Shown piece by piece: positions 16,894 to 24,320 of a DNA stretch of 64,000 nt. The notes under the pieces are model-generated. The model was not told the DNA's origin, made no database searches, and saw only the letters and a list, made by a program, of their open reading frames with translations. Source of the stretch: Bremerella cremea (GTDB lineage: Bacteria; Planctomycetota; Planctomycetia; Pirellulales; Pirellulaceae); assembly GCF_003335505.1 (NCBI RefSeq), contig NZ_QPEX01000024.1, forward strand, positions 372,001-436,000. The letters are read 5' to 3'. The position numbers and the translations under genes were made by a program. Positions within the stretch are counted from its first letter, which is position 1, and every line of letters starts with the position of its first letter.

Positions 16894-17619
16894 TCAGTTA
16901 CCTGCATGATCGTTCTCCAATGTCTTCTGATAACTACGGCATAGACCAGCGATCATTTGGCCAACCTCTTCACTGGGTTTGGCGAAAAGCTGCTGGTTCA
17001 CCTCTAACTCGATCCCTGCATATTGCTCAGCGGAGAACACTTTGCGCATCGCCGAGGTATGGCCGTCTGATATTCCGCGATAGGGATAATTCATGCGAAC
17101 ACGAAAGCCAGGAAACTCTTTTCTGAGTTCGCTGCCCCAGCGCTGACATATTTCCTGCTCATGCTTTCTCGCGGGATCGTACAACAATCCAATCTCTGCT
17201 TGACGTACCTGATTGCCAAGCTGCGGGGTGAAAGAGTGCAACGAAAGGTGCCGGACAAACGTCCCCTTTGCCACCTTGTCGTTAATCCACTGCAGCACCT
17301 CGCGTCGAAACGGCCGATAGTGGAGCTGTAAGATCTCTTCCCGCTGCTCTAAAGGCAGTTCACGAACGATTGAGGAAAAAATCACCCGGTTCGATTCCGA
17401 GCGATTCAGATCGACCAGCAATCGGGTTACCTCACGAAAAACGAGTGTGGCATGCAGCTTACTAGCAAAATGGTTTCCCATCCTCAACGTTCCCGGGTCC
17501 CAACCGCGATGGGAGTCCAGCAGAGCTTCATGCCCAGCAAACAATGTCGCATATTGCTGGGGAACTTGGTTCCCGGCATGCTCACACGTGAGAAGTATTG
17601 CCGATCGCTGTGGCTGCAT
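16894..17619 (-). CDS. N-formylglutamate amidohydrolase family protein
   Basis: A 241-residue protein with the family signatures TCEHAGNQVP (residues 11-20), D35-S-H-R-G-W-D, a DLNRSESN block that would carry substrate-binding Arg/Asn, and LSLHSFTPQ with a probable zinc His. YPYRGISDG and the late E-L-E-V-N-Q motif (metal Glu) are also present. Family members hydrolyse N-formyl-glutamate or related N-acyl amino acids. Here it starts six bases after a GCS2-type ligase stop and closes a cassette with an ATP-grasp ligase and a C39-like peptidase. Its real substrate may therefore be an amidoligase product rather than formylglutamate from histidine breakdown; no hut gene is nearby. Confidence 0.88.
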   Translation of the reverse strand: MQPQRSAILLTCEHAGNQVPQQYATLFAGHEALLDSHRGWDPGTLRMGNHFASKLHATLVFREVTRLLVDLNRSESNRVIFSSIVRELPLEQREEILQLHYRPFRREVLQWINDKVAKGTFVRHLSLHSFTPQLGNQVRQAEIGLLYDPARKHEQEICQRWGSELRKEFPGFRVRMNYPYRGISDGHTSAMRKVFSAEQYAGIELEVNQQLFAKPSEEVGQMIAGLCRSYQKTLENDHAGN

Positions 17620-17625
17620 GGTGAT

Positions 17626-18888
17626 CTATGACTTCACTTCGCTAGGCTTAAACGAACGCCCGGCTTGCAAACAGTCGCAAAGCTCTCGATAAACGGGCAG
17701 TAGTTTTCCACTGAGGTTGCCACTTAAAGCCGTGACGATGCGTCGAGCCAAGGGGCCTTCGTCAAGAATCACTTCTAACGCTGCAGCCGTTGGCTTTTCT
17801 TGCAAGGGAAATTGTTCGGCCAGATGACGCCACAGCTTACCGGCTGTACAGGTCCCCTTGGTCCAGCCAAACAGTTCCAGGTAACCAGGGTCTACGATTA
17901 CGGTTTCGTCTGCATCATCGACCACATTGAGCAAGATGTCGCGAAGCCGTAGCGTGTCCGCCTTTTTGAGCTGTCGAAACGACGCCCAACGCTCTTCCGT
18001 TAGTGCCTCTAAGACAGAAACCACAAGCTGGCAAATCGCCAAGTCAGCGGCTGGCTGCTCCTGCACATCCATGACACGAATTTCGATGGTATTACGTTGA
18101 AAGCGAGCAATCGCACCGCGACTGTTGGCCCATTCATGCCGCAACACGCCTGCCTGGTCGAACGGCGACATGGCGTCGTAAATCGGCTGCAGGATTTTTT
18201 GTTCGTAATCGGCCTGGGTGAAAACCGCTTCCGGGATCACATTGCCGGCGACCTGAGGAATACGATCGGCATTGTGTCGATAAGTCTCTAGGCGGTGATC
18301 GAGCTCTGGCGTCATCTGTCGTTCGCTGACCGGGCTACTAGCGGTTAGCGCTGGCAAAATCGGCAGCAATACACGAATCGCGGCGTGCAATCGCCCGAAC
18401 TCGTCATCGTTGGCGAAGGGAAGATTCAGATGACAACTTTGCAGATTCGCCCAACCATGGCCACGACAGTCGAAAATCGCATTGAACGCTTCGTACACTT
18501 CGTTGTAACCGTGTGGCCACAACTTCATCTCCTGGTCAGGCGACATCCAAGGGTGCATCGCGCTGGGCATTAGCCGGGCACCAATCTTTCCCAACTGCTG
18601 GTTGATGTCGGCAACGTTCGCTTGAAAGCGATTGGCCAAGCCGGTTAGCTGAGCTACGGGGCCATTGGTCTTCAACTCAACCACATGCAAGGCCAGTTCA
18701 TTCGACCAAGCGATGTCGTCCCGTTCGATTTCCTCGCTCGGGTTTCCCTCTTCATCACGAAGAAGCTGATCGGCGATCGGAGCGACGTCGAGCGAGTTCT
18801 CGTGAACGATCATGTATTCCAGTTCGACGCCAAATGCTTCGAACAAAGGAATCTTCTTGCTTTCGGGATGGACAGGGTCGGCTAACAT
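17626..18888 (-). CDS. GCS2-type glutamate-cysteine ligase-like carboxylate-amine ligase
   Basis: A 420-residue member of the glutamate-cysteine ligase (GCS2/YbdK-like) superfamily. FGVELEYMIV near residue 20 gives the metal-binding Glu pair. NELALHVVELKTNGP near residue 65, SAMHPWMSP near 108, SCHLNLPF near 151, and NTIEIRVMDVQEQP near 275 match the ATP and metal-binding strands of the fold. Such enzymes join an amine to a carboxylate with ATP. True gamma-glutamylcysteine synthesis is not implied. It is translated from ATG 18888 and is followed after six bases by the N-formylglutamate amidohydrolase. It is preceded by the RimK-like gene after 67 bases, all on the minus strand. Confidence 0.85.
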   Translation of the reverse strand: MLADPVHPESKKIPLFEAFGVELEYMIVHENSLDVAPIADQLLRDEEGNPSEEIERDDIAWSNELALHVVELKTNGPVAQLTGLANRFQANVADINQQLGKIGARLMPSAMHPWMSPDQEMKLWPHGYNEVYEAFNAIFDCRGHGWANLQSCHLNLPFANDDEFGRLHAAIRVLLPILPALTASSPVSERQMTPELDHRLETYRHNADRIPQVAGNVIPEAVFTQADYEQKILQPIYDAMSPFDQAGVLRHEWANSRGAIARFQRNTIEIRVMDVQEQPAADLAICQLVVSVLEALTEERWASFRQLKKADTLRLRDILLNVVDDADETVIVDPGYLELFGWTKGTCTAGKLWRHLAEQFPLQEKPTAAALEVILDEGPLARRIVTALSGNLSGKLLPVYRELCDCLQAGRSFKPSEVKS

Positions 18889-18955
18889 ACCGTTCGCAGC
18901 CTCAGGAATTTCTTTTCTTTGGGATTACGTAGAGGGTCAAGTCGAGGCAAGCAGG

Positions 18956-20419
18956 TTATTCGACGCCGGCCTTCTTTTGCTCGATTCGTTTCACGAAAAT
19001 CGAAACCATGCGGCGATACAGTTCCTCTTTCAAAACCGCATCCTCGCAACCGGCGTTGATATTAGGATTGTCGTTGACTTCGATGACATAGAACTTTCCA
19101 TCCGATTCCTTCACGTCCACGCCGTACAAGCCGTCGCCAATAAGGTTGGCCGCCTTAAGGGCAACCTGAACCGCTTTTCTTGGCGCCAATTCGACCGGCA
19201 GTGTTTCCAGTTTGCCATAGCGACCTCGATTCGGTTGATCGTGGCGAATGATCTGCCAGTGCCCGCGAGCCATGTAATACTTGCACGCGTAGATCGGTGT
19301 CCGGTCGAAAACACCGATCCGCCAGTCGAAATCGGTTGGCAGAAACTCTTGGGCGATGATCAATTCCGAATCGGCGAAGAACTCTTTCAACTTTAGATCA
19401 AGCTCTTCCCGATCTTTCACCTTCACCACTCCGCGCGAGAAGGCACTGTCTGGGCGCTTCAGCACGCAGGGAAAACCGAGAGTCTCGGCCATTTGATCCG
19501 CGTTTTCACGATGCACGACCACCGTACGAGGCACCGGTATCTTATGGCGAGCAAGCAGTTCGGCCAGGTAGACCTTGTTGGTACACAGCAAAATGGACGT
19601 CGGATCGTCGATTACCACCAGCCCTTCGGCAGCAGCCCGCCGGGCGAAGCGATAGGTATAGTGATTGACGGCCGTTGTATCGCGAATAAACAACGCATCG
19701 AACTCGGCTAAGCGACCGTAATCGTCACGCGAGATGTATTCGGTCGACACCCCTTGCTGGGCAGCGGCCTTGGCAAACTTCTGCAAAGCGACCTCGTCGG
19801 AAGGTGGCTCTGGGTCGTCTGGATTGCGCAGGATGGCCATGTCGAAGCGGGTTTTCTTAACCTTGGCCACGCTCCGTCGCTTCGAGAAGTGCTCTAAAGC
19901 GGTTTCGACGATAAAGGGCCAGTGAGCCTCAGGGACATCCGCTGCAGAAATACCACCGACACCGGTTAACTGCCAGCGATCTTTTTCCAGCATAAACTTG
20001 GCCCGCAACAAGGGAGCCTGAAACAGGTTGAACAACCGCCAGGCGAGCGTATCGTACCGCTTGGCCATGTTCTTACCGAAGTAGATACTGAGCGTGAACT
20101 TGTTCGACTTGATCGGGGCCAGCGACTTCTGAATTAGGTCGTCGAGGTCTTCCGTAATGAGGCGAATAATACTGCGGGTTTTCCAATCTTGCATTGCCCC
20201 GACACTTGGTACCGGTCGATGCCCGCGGGCTTCTGCCAATAACGAGACATAATACCCCACGCTTTGATAACGGTACGTCTGGCAAAGGTTAAACACCTTG
20301 GCCCCCCGCATCTCGCTGTACTGCGGCTGGGTAATATACGCTTTCGGATCGACTACCGTTACGGCCGGGTCATCGCTGGGCCAGCGGTCGGTTTGGTCGG
20401 TCACAATCAAAATGGCCAT
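18956..20419 (-). CDS. RimK-like ATP-grasp ligase with RLAN-type N-terminal domain
   Basis: A 487-residue protein. ATG 20419 (MAILIVTDQTD) is preferred over an in-frame start five codons earlier. The first half, about residues 1-190, fits the RimK-like N-terminal domain (QTYRYQSVGYYVSLLAEARG; KFTLSIYFGK). The second half is an ATP-grasp ligase: DDPTSILLCTNKVYLAELL, VLKRPDSAFSRGVVKV for nucleotide binding, and VIEVNDNPNINAG with the Mg-binding Glu/Asn residues. RimK relatives add amino acids, often glutamate, to peptides or small molecules. Its neighbours are a C39-like peptidase upstream and a GCS2 ligase and an N-formylglutamate amidohydrolase downstream. Similar neighbourhoods have been described in comparative-genomic surveys of amidoligases; the product is unknown. 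Confidence 0.85.
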   Translation of the reverse strand: MAILIVTDQTDRWPSDDPAVTVVDPKAYITQPQYSEMRGAKVFNLCQTYRYQSVGYYVSLLAEARGHRPVPSVGAMQDWKTRSIIRLITEDLDDLIQKSLAPIKSNKFTLSIYFGKNMAKRYDTLAWRLFNLFQAPLLRAKFMLEKDRWQLTGVGGISAADVPEAHWPFIVETALEHFSKRRSVAKVKKTRFDMAILRNPDDPEPPSDEVALQKFAKAAAQQGVSTEYISRDDYGRLAEFDALFIRDTTAVNHYTYRFARRAAAEGLVVIDDPTSILLCTNKVYLAELLARHKIPVPRTVVVHRENADQMAETLGFPCVLKRPDSAFSRGVVKVKDREELDLKLKEFFADSELIIAQEFLPTDFDWRIGVFDRTPIYACKYYMARGHWQIIRHDQPNRGRYGKLETLPVELAPRKAVQVALKAANLIGDGLYGVDVKESDGKFYVIEVNDNPNINAGCEDAVLKEELYRRMVSIFVKRIEQKKAGVE

Positions 20420-20499
20420 GATGCAAATCCACACGCGGTTCGAGCGTGGTCTTGGGGGTGTTTGAAAGGGGGGTCAATTCAGATAGGAAGGCCGGGCCA

Positions 20500-21234
20500 T
20501 CATGCCCCCTTCCTTGCCCCTGTCGGCGAACCGTCCTTTTTCGGCTCGATCACCAGCAGGTTCGAATCGTAGGTCAGGATGCCCAACAGAATCGAACACA
20601 CAAGGCGATCGAAGCTGACCGGGTAGTGGTGCATTTCGCCCAGTGGGTTGGGCAGATAGGGATCGGCCACGTAGACCCGATCCTGGTTTTCATTCATGCC
20701 ATACAAGACAACAAAGTGCCCCTGAGGCAGCCCCCGCACATCGTCTGGGGTGTTCTTTATGCCATGTTCGCGCGGGCCGCTGTACAAATACGTAGAGCTA
20801 AGCCCTGTGAGTATCGGGATCGATTGATGTAAGTAACGGCTGATCAGCATCGCGTTCAAATCGCGCATTTTGATCTTGCCGCCCAGACTCAAAAACTCGA
20901 CGTAGGCCTTGCTGGCCAGATGCAAGCGAGGCGAGTCCTTGACCGCCATCTGAGCCTCTAACCGCTCGATCAGGTCGTAGCTGCGGCTGAACCAGATCGG
21001 ATCGAAGACCTCGAGGTTGTACGTGAAGATCGTGGCGGAAAAGCCCCGTTTCAGAGCATCGATCCCCAGCATGACACCCAGGGTGCCTCCCTGTTCCAGG
21101 CTGGGAACTTCCGAGATGAGATGGTGCAGGTCGAGATTCAACCCAAAATATTGATAAACGGCATGCAGGCTGGTCGGCCCACAGGTCGTATCGTCCGGCT
21201 GCGGCAAGATCTCGAAATCGAACGGATGGCCCAT
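20500..21234 (-). CDS. C39-like cysteine peptidase
   Basis: A 244-residue protein. ATG 21234 is chosen over an upstream TTG. DDTTCGPTSLHAVYQYFG near residue 14 places catalytic Cys18 at the start of a helix, as in C39 peptidases. PQGHFVVLYGM provides the catalytic His and RVYVADPYLPNP the Asp, so the triad looks complete. There is no signal peptide and no ABC domain, so it is a stand-alone, probably cytoplasmic, papain-like enzyme. It heads the minus-strand cassette with RimK-like, GCS2-like and N-formylglutamate amidohydrolase genes. It may cleave, or by transpeptidation form, amide bonds in the cassette's product. Confidence 0.82.
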   Translation of the reverse strand: MGHPFDFEILPQPDDTTCGPTSLHAVYQYFGLNLDLHHLISEVPSLEQGGTLGVMLGIDALKRGFSATIFTYNLEVFDPIWFSRSYDLIERLEAQMAVKDSPRLHLASKAYVEFLSLGGKIKMRDLNAMLISRYLHQSIPILTGLSSTYLYSGPREHGIKNTPDDVRGLPQGHFVVLYGMNENQDRVYVADPYLPNPLGEMHHYPVSFDRLVCSILLGILTYDSNLLVIEPKKDGSPTGARKGA

Positions 21235-21426
21235 CGAAGGATAGCAATCCAAGTAGCCGCACCGGGGCAGACCCTGGGGGAAAATTCAGGTCTGGTATGC
21301 CTCGGGCATGTGCTTTCGGAATTGTAGAAAGCTACGTCATTTTATAGCAAGGTAGGTTAGTCCATTTTTGCAGGCTGCGGGGAACCGATTTAGAAGAAAG
21401 TCACCCTGAACACCTGGTTAACGACA

Positions 21427-21720
21427 TCACATCGTAAAGCGAAGCAAAATAATCACCGTCAGCGCCAAGCCAATCGCCCCCAACAAGACGCGCAGCGCCA
21501 AGATTGTCCCCCCGCCGGATGAAGATCGCAGCCACAGCAGCGTGCGGCTTGTTAAAACCTGATGAGGCGCCCCGGCTAGTCCCCCCATCACGGTCACCAC
21601 AAACGCCACCATACCAACCACAATGGACCAGATTATCACTTCCGTATGTTGCTTCGGGGTCAAGGGCTCGGCAACCTCAGTGCCATCCAGATAACTCAGC
21701 CCGCCGATCACCAGCCCCAA
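21427..21720 (-). CDS. Small integral membrane protein of unknown function
   Basis: A frame of 97 residues with two clear membrane helices (IIWSIVVGMVAFVVTVMGGLAG-like, and ALRVLLGAIGLALTVIILL near the C-terminus). The first in-frame start is TTG 21720, which would cut into a third hydrophobic segment. In-frame codons upstream encode RLAIAAILGLVIGGL, with no ATG, GTG or TTG before a TGA at 21763-21765. The real start may be non-standard, for example a CTG near 21738, or there may be a frame disturbance. I do not recognise the family. It is divergent from the prepilin-peptidase gene. Confidence 0.55.
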   Translation of the reverse strand: MGLVIGGLSYLDGTEVAEPLTPKQHTEVIIWSIVVGMVAFVVTVMGGLAGAPHQVLTSRTLLWLRSSSGGGTILALRVLLGAIGLALTVIILLRFTM

Positions 21721-21824
21721 AATCGCGGCGATTGCCAGCCGGGGGCGCGTTGTTCGCTTGTCTCATCCAACCTAAAATGGCAGGTTTGGCTTTCTGTTCC
21801 CTATGCCCAAGTAAGAAATCGTTG

Positions 21825-23093
21825 ATGCCTCGGAAAAGCTCGCGACTCATCTGGCTTCGCTACGCGATCGTTGCAGCATTTTGCCTTGGCTTTGGGACTT
21901 TGCTGGCTTGGCCTGCTTTCGAGGCAATTTGGACGGCCAGCGCGGACGACGATTTTGCCAGCCGCCAAAACCGACTCGATCAAATCCAGTGGATTCAAAC
22001 GGTCCTGATCGCAGGCTTTCTGTACACTTGGTTTTTCTTCTTTGGAGCGACGGTCGGCAGTTTTCTGAATGTGGTAATCTGGCGAATGCCCCGGGGCGAA
22101 ACCGTGGTTACTCGACCATCTCGTTGCCCTTGGTGCAGCACCAATTTGAAATGGAACGACAACATTCCGGTCCTTGGCTGGCTGATGCTGGGTGGCCGTT
22201 GTCGGACTTGCCGTTTGCCGATTTCGCCTCGGTACCCCATTGTCGAAGCGATCATGGGAGGCATTTTCCTGCTGCTCTTGCAGTTCGAGCTGTTAACCGG
22301 TGGCGGCAATCTTCCAGGGGTCGTGGCCGTTCATTTGAACTACTCCCGAGCCATGCTGGAACTTCAATTCGGGCTGATCGGGCTCTATCTTTTCCACTGC
22401 TTTTTGTTTTGCCTGCTGCTGTGCTGGAGCTTGATTGCCTGGGATCGGCAGCGCATGCCCCTCACCTTGGCCCTGCTGGGGTTTGGAGTCGGGTTTGTCG
22501 GTCCACTGATTTGGCCAGCCCTCTTGCCGGTTCGCTCCGGATTTGAATCGATCGGCAACTTTGACGACCCTGAGCGATTCTCTGTCTTCCTCACCCTGCT
22601 GATCGGGATGGCAGAAGGAGCCCTGCTCGGCCTGGCAATGCGTTGTTTTGTACCGTCCACAGATGCAGATGGTTCCTCGGGGCGCTGGGGCGTCCCCACC
22701 ATGATGTTCGCTGTCGGCTTGTTTTTTGGCTGGCAAGCAGCCGCCACCATTGCAGCAGGAGCTTTGCTGCTGGCGATTATCATTTCCCCCTTACTCAAAG
22801 CGCGTGGCCGCCACGACATGGCTGGGGGCTTAGAACTGTCGATTTTGACGGCCAGCTTAATCCATCTTTTGTCTTGGCAGTTCTGGAATCCGTTTTTTCC
22901 CCCCCACCCCCTGGCAACTTGGGGCATCCTGCTGGGGATAATCCTTTTCCTAGGCTTGGTATTACGCAAAATAACCTGGCGCCCCTCGGTCGACCTGCAG
23001 CGGTTCCGGAGAACCTCAGAAGTCCCTGGGAACGAGTCGCCCAATCTGCAACTCCTTGCCTCACCCGGGACAATCCCAGAGAATAACCGATAG
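21825..23093 (+). CDS. Prepilin peptidase (A24-like) homolog with altered second active-site motif
   Basis: A 422-residue polytopic membrane protein from ATG 21825; the frame is open much further upstream but that part is not membrane-like. After an N-terminal helix, the N-methyltransferase-like domain has GSFLNVVIWRMPRGE and two CxxC pairs (CPWCSTN and CRTCRLPISPRYP) that bind zinc in this family. SLIAWDRQRMP carries the expected first catalytic Asp. The second motif, GxGD in active A24 peptidases, reads GMAEG here, so the second Asp is not where expected. It may be a diverged enzyme or an inactive homolog. A DUF1559 protein with a prepilin-type leader is encoded at 31161. It is followed by queD after 64 bases. 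Confidence 0.8.
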   Translation: MPRKSSRLIWLRYAIVAAFCLGFGTLLAWPAFEAIWTASADDDFASRQNRLDQIQWIQTVLIAGFLYTWFFFFGATVGSFLNVVIWRMPRGETVVTRPSRCPWCSTNLKWNDNIPVLGWLMLGGRCRTCRLPISPRYPIVEAIMGGIFLLLLQFELLTGGGNLPGVVAVHLNYSRAMLELQFGLIGLYLFHCFLFCLLLCWSLIAWDRQRMPLTLALLGFGVGFVGPLIWPALLPVRSGFESIGNFDDPERFSVFLTLLIGMAEGALLGLAMRCFVPSTDADGSSGRWGVPTMMFAVGLFFGWQAAATIAAGALLLAIIISPLLKARGRHDMAGGLELSILTASLIHLLSWQFWNPFFPPHPLATWGILLGIILFLGLVLRKITWRPSVDLQRFRRTSEVPGNESPNLQLLASPGTIPENNR

Positions 23094-23157
23094 ACCGATC
23101 TATTCAGCCCCTTTGTGGGGGATCATTAACCTGGAATGCCTATCCAGGGAGAGAGAT

Positions 23158-23637
23158 ATGAGCCTAAATATCATGCGGCGCATCAAGTTTTGCGCCGGGC
23201 ACCGACTACATAAACATGGCGGGAAATGCGAGTTTTTCCATGGCCATAACTACGTGGCCGACTTCCACGTCACCGGCGACCATGTCGACGACGTGGGGCG
23301 TGTGATCGATTTCGCCGAGCTGAAACGCCTGTTCAAAGGGTGGATCGACGAACACTGGGACCATGCGTTTCTGCTGAACGAAGCAGACGAGAACGGCATT
23401 CATGCGTTGAAACAGGTGGTTCCCTGCAAGATGTACATCCTGCCGGCCAACCCAACCGCCGAAGGGATGGCCACCTACTTGCTGGAATCGGTCTGCCCGA
23501 AGCTGCTTAAGGGAACCGGTGTGACCTGTGTGAAGGTGGCTATCTGGGAAACGGAAGACAGCTTCGCAGAAGCTAGCATCGATACGCCTAGCCGTGTCCA
23601 AGAGCAAGAGGAATGGTCGGAACCGATGGTTTCGTAA
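23158..23637 (+). CDS. queD: 6-carboxy/6-pyruvoyl-tetrahydropterin synthase family protein
   Basis: A 159-residue protein; ATG 23158 follows a GGGAGAGAG ribosome binding site, and upstream in-frame sequence does not look coding. FCAGHRLHKHGGKCEFFHGH at residues 11-30 contains the zinc ligands His15, His28 and His30 and the catalytic Cys24. WETEDSFAEA near the C-terminus gives the conserved Glu. The family includes QueD of queuosine synthesis, which converts dihydroneopterin triphosphate to 6-carboxytetrahydropterin, and eukaryote-like PTPS. The residues here suit QueD, but no other queuosine gene is present to confirm it. Confidence 0.85.
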   Translation: MSLNIMRRIKFCAGHRLHKHGGKCEFFHGHNYVADFHVTGDHVDDVGRVIDFAELKRLFKGWIDEHWDHAFLLNEADENGIHALKQVVPCKMYILPANPTAEGMATYLLESVCPKLLKGTGVTCVKVAIWETEDSFAEASIDTPSRVQEQEEWSEPMVS

Positions 23638-23671
23638 GCCCATAGCGGCGACTTGTTAGAGCGAGAACCCC

Positions 23672-24211
23672 ATGCCTGAAAGCATAGCCAAGATTGGCAT
23701 CGTCACCGTTTCGGATCGAGCCTCGCGTGGCGAGTACGAAGATCGCGGCGGCCCAGCGATTCGGCAATATCTGGAAGAAGTGCTGACGTCTCCCTGGAAT
23801 GGCATCGCTAAAGTCATTCCCGACGAAAGGGACATGCTGACGCAGACCTTGATCAGCTTGGCCGATGATGTGGGCTGCTGCTTGATCATCACCACCGGCG
23901 GCACCGGCCCCGCCAAGCGGGACCTGACGCCCGACGTGACCGAGCAAGTTTGCGATCGGATGATGCCAGGTTTCGGCGAGCTAATGCGGAAGGTCAGCCT
24001 AGAGAAAGTTCCCACCGCGATCCTTTCGCGTCAAACGGCCGGCCTGCGTGGCAGTTCGCTGATCGTCAATCTGCCGGGGCAACCGAAGGCAATTGCCGAA
24101 TGCCTGGACGCTGTCTTCCCGGCGATCCCTTACTGTATCGACTTGATGGAAGGCCCTTATCTCACCACCGATCCCGCCCGGATCGAAGCCTTTCGGCCCA
24201 AGAAGAAGTAG
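23672..24211 (+). CDS. mogA: Molybdopterin adenylyltransferase (MogA/MoaB family)
   Basis: A 179-residue cytosolic protein of usual length for MogA. KIGIVTVSDRASRGEYEDRGGP at its start (abridged), LIITTGGTGPAKRDLTPDVT near residue 72-90 (the molybdopterin-binding TGGTG motif with RD-x-TP) and SLIVNLPGQPKAIAECL near 130 are diagnostic. It adenylylates molybdopterin before molybdenum insertion. It lies 34 bases after queD and ends before a strong bidirectional terminator at 24254-24280. Confidence 0.92.
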   Translation: MPESIAKIGIVTVSDRASRGEYEDRGGPAIRQYLEEVLTSPWNGIAKVIPDERDMLTQTLISLADDVGCCLIITTGGTGPAKRDLTPDVTEQVCDRMMPGFGELMRKVSLEKVPTAILSRQTAGLRGSSLIVNLPGQPKAIAECLDAVFPAIPYCIDLMEGPYLTTDPARIEAFRPKKK

Positions 24212-24253
24212 CCTTCGAGGCTGCTGAAAGAAACCCGCACTTCGCGACAAAAA

Positions 24254-24280
24254 AAGCGATACGAGATTTTCGTATCGCTT
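24254..24280. terminator. Bidirectional terminator between mogA and the PEPCK-like gene
   Basis: AAGCGATACGA (24254-24264), loop GATTT, TCGTATCGCTT (24270-24280): eleven perfect pairs. The stem is flanked by AAAAA upstream and GATTTG downstream. It lies between the stops of two convergent genes. Confidence 0.8.
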
Positions 24281-24320
24281 GATTTGCTATTCACAAGTTC
24301 AGCTCATACAGCCAAGGCAA

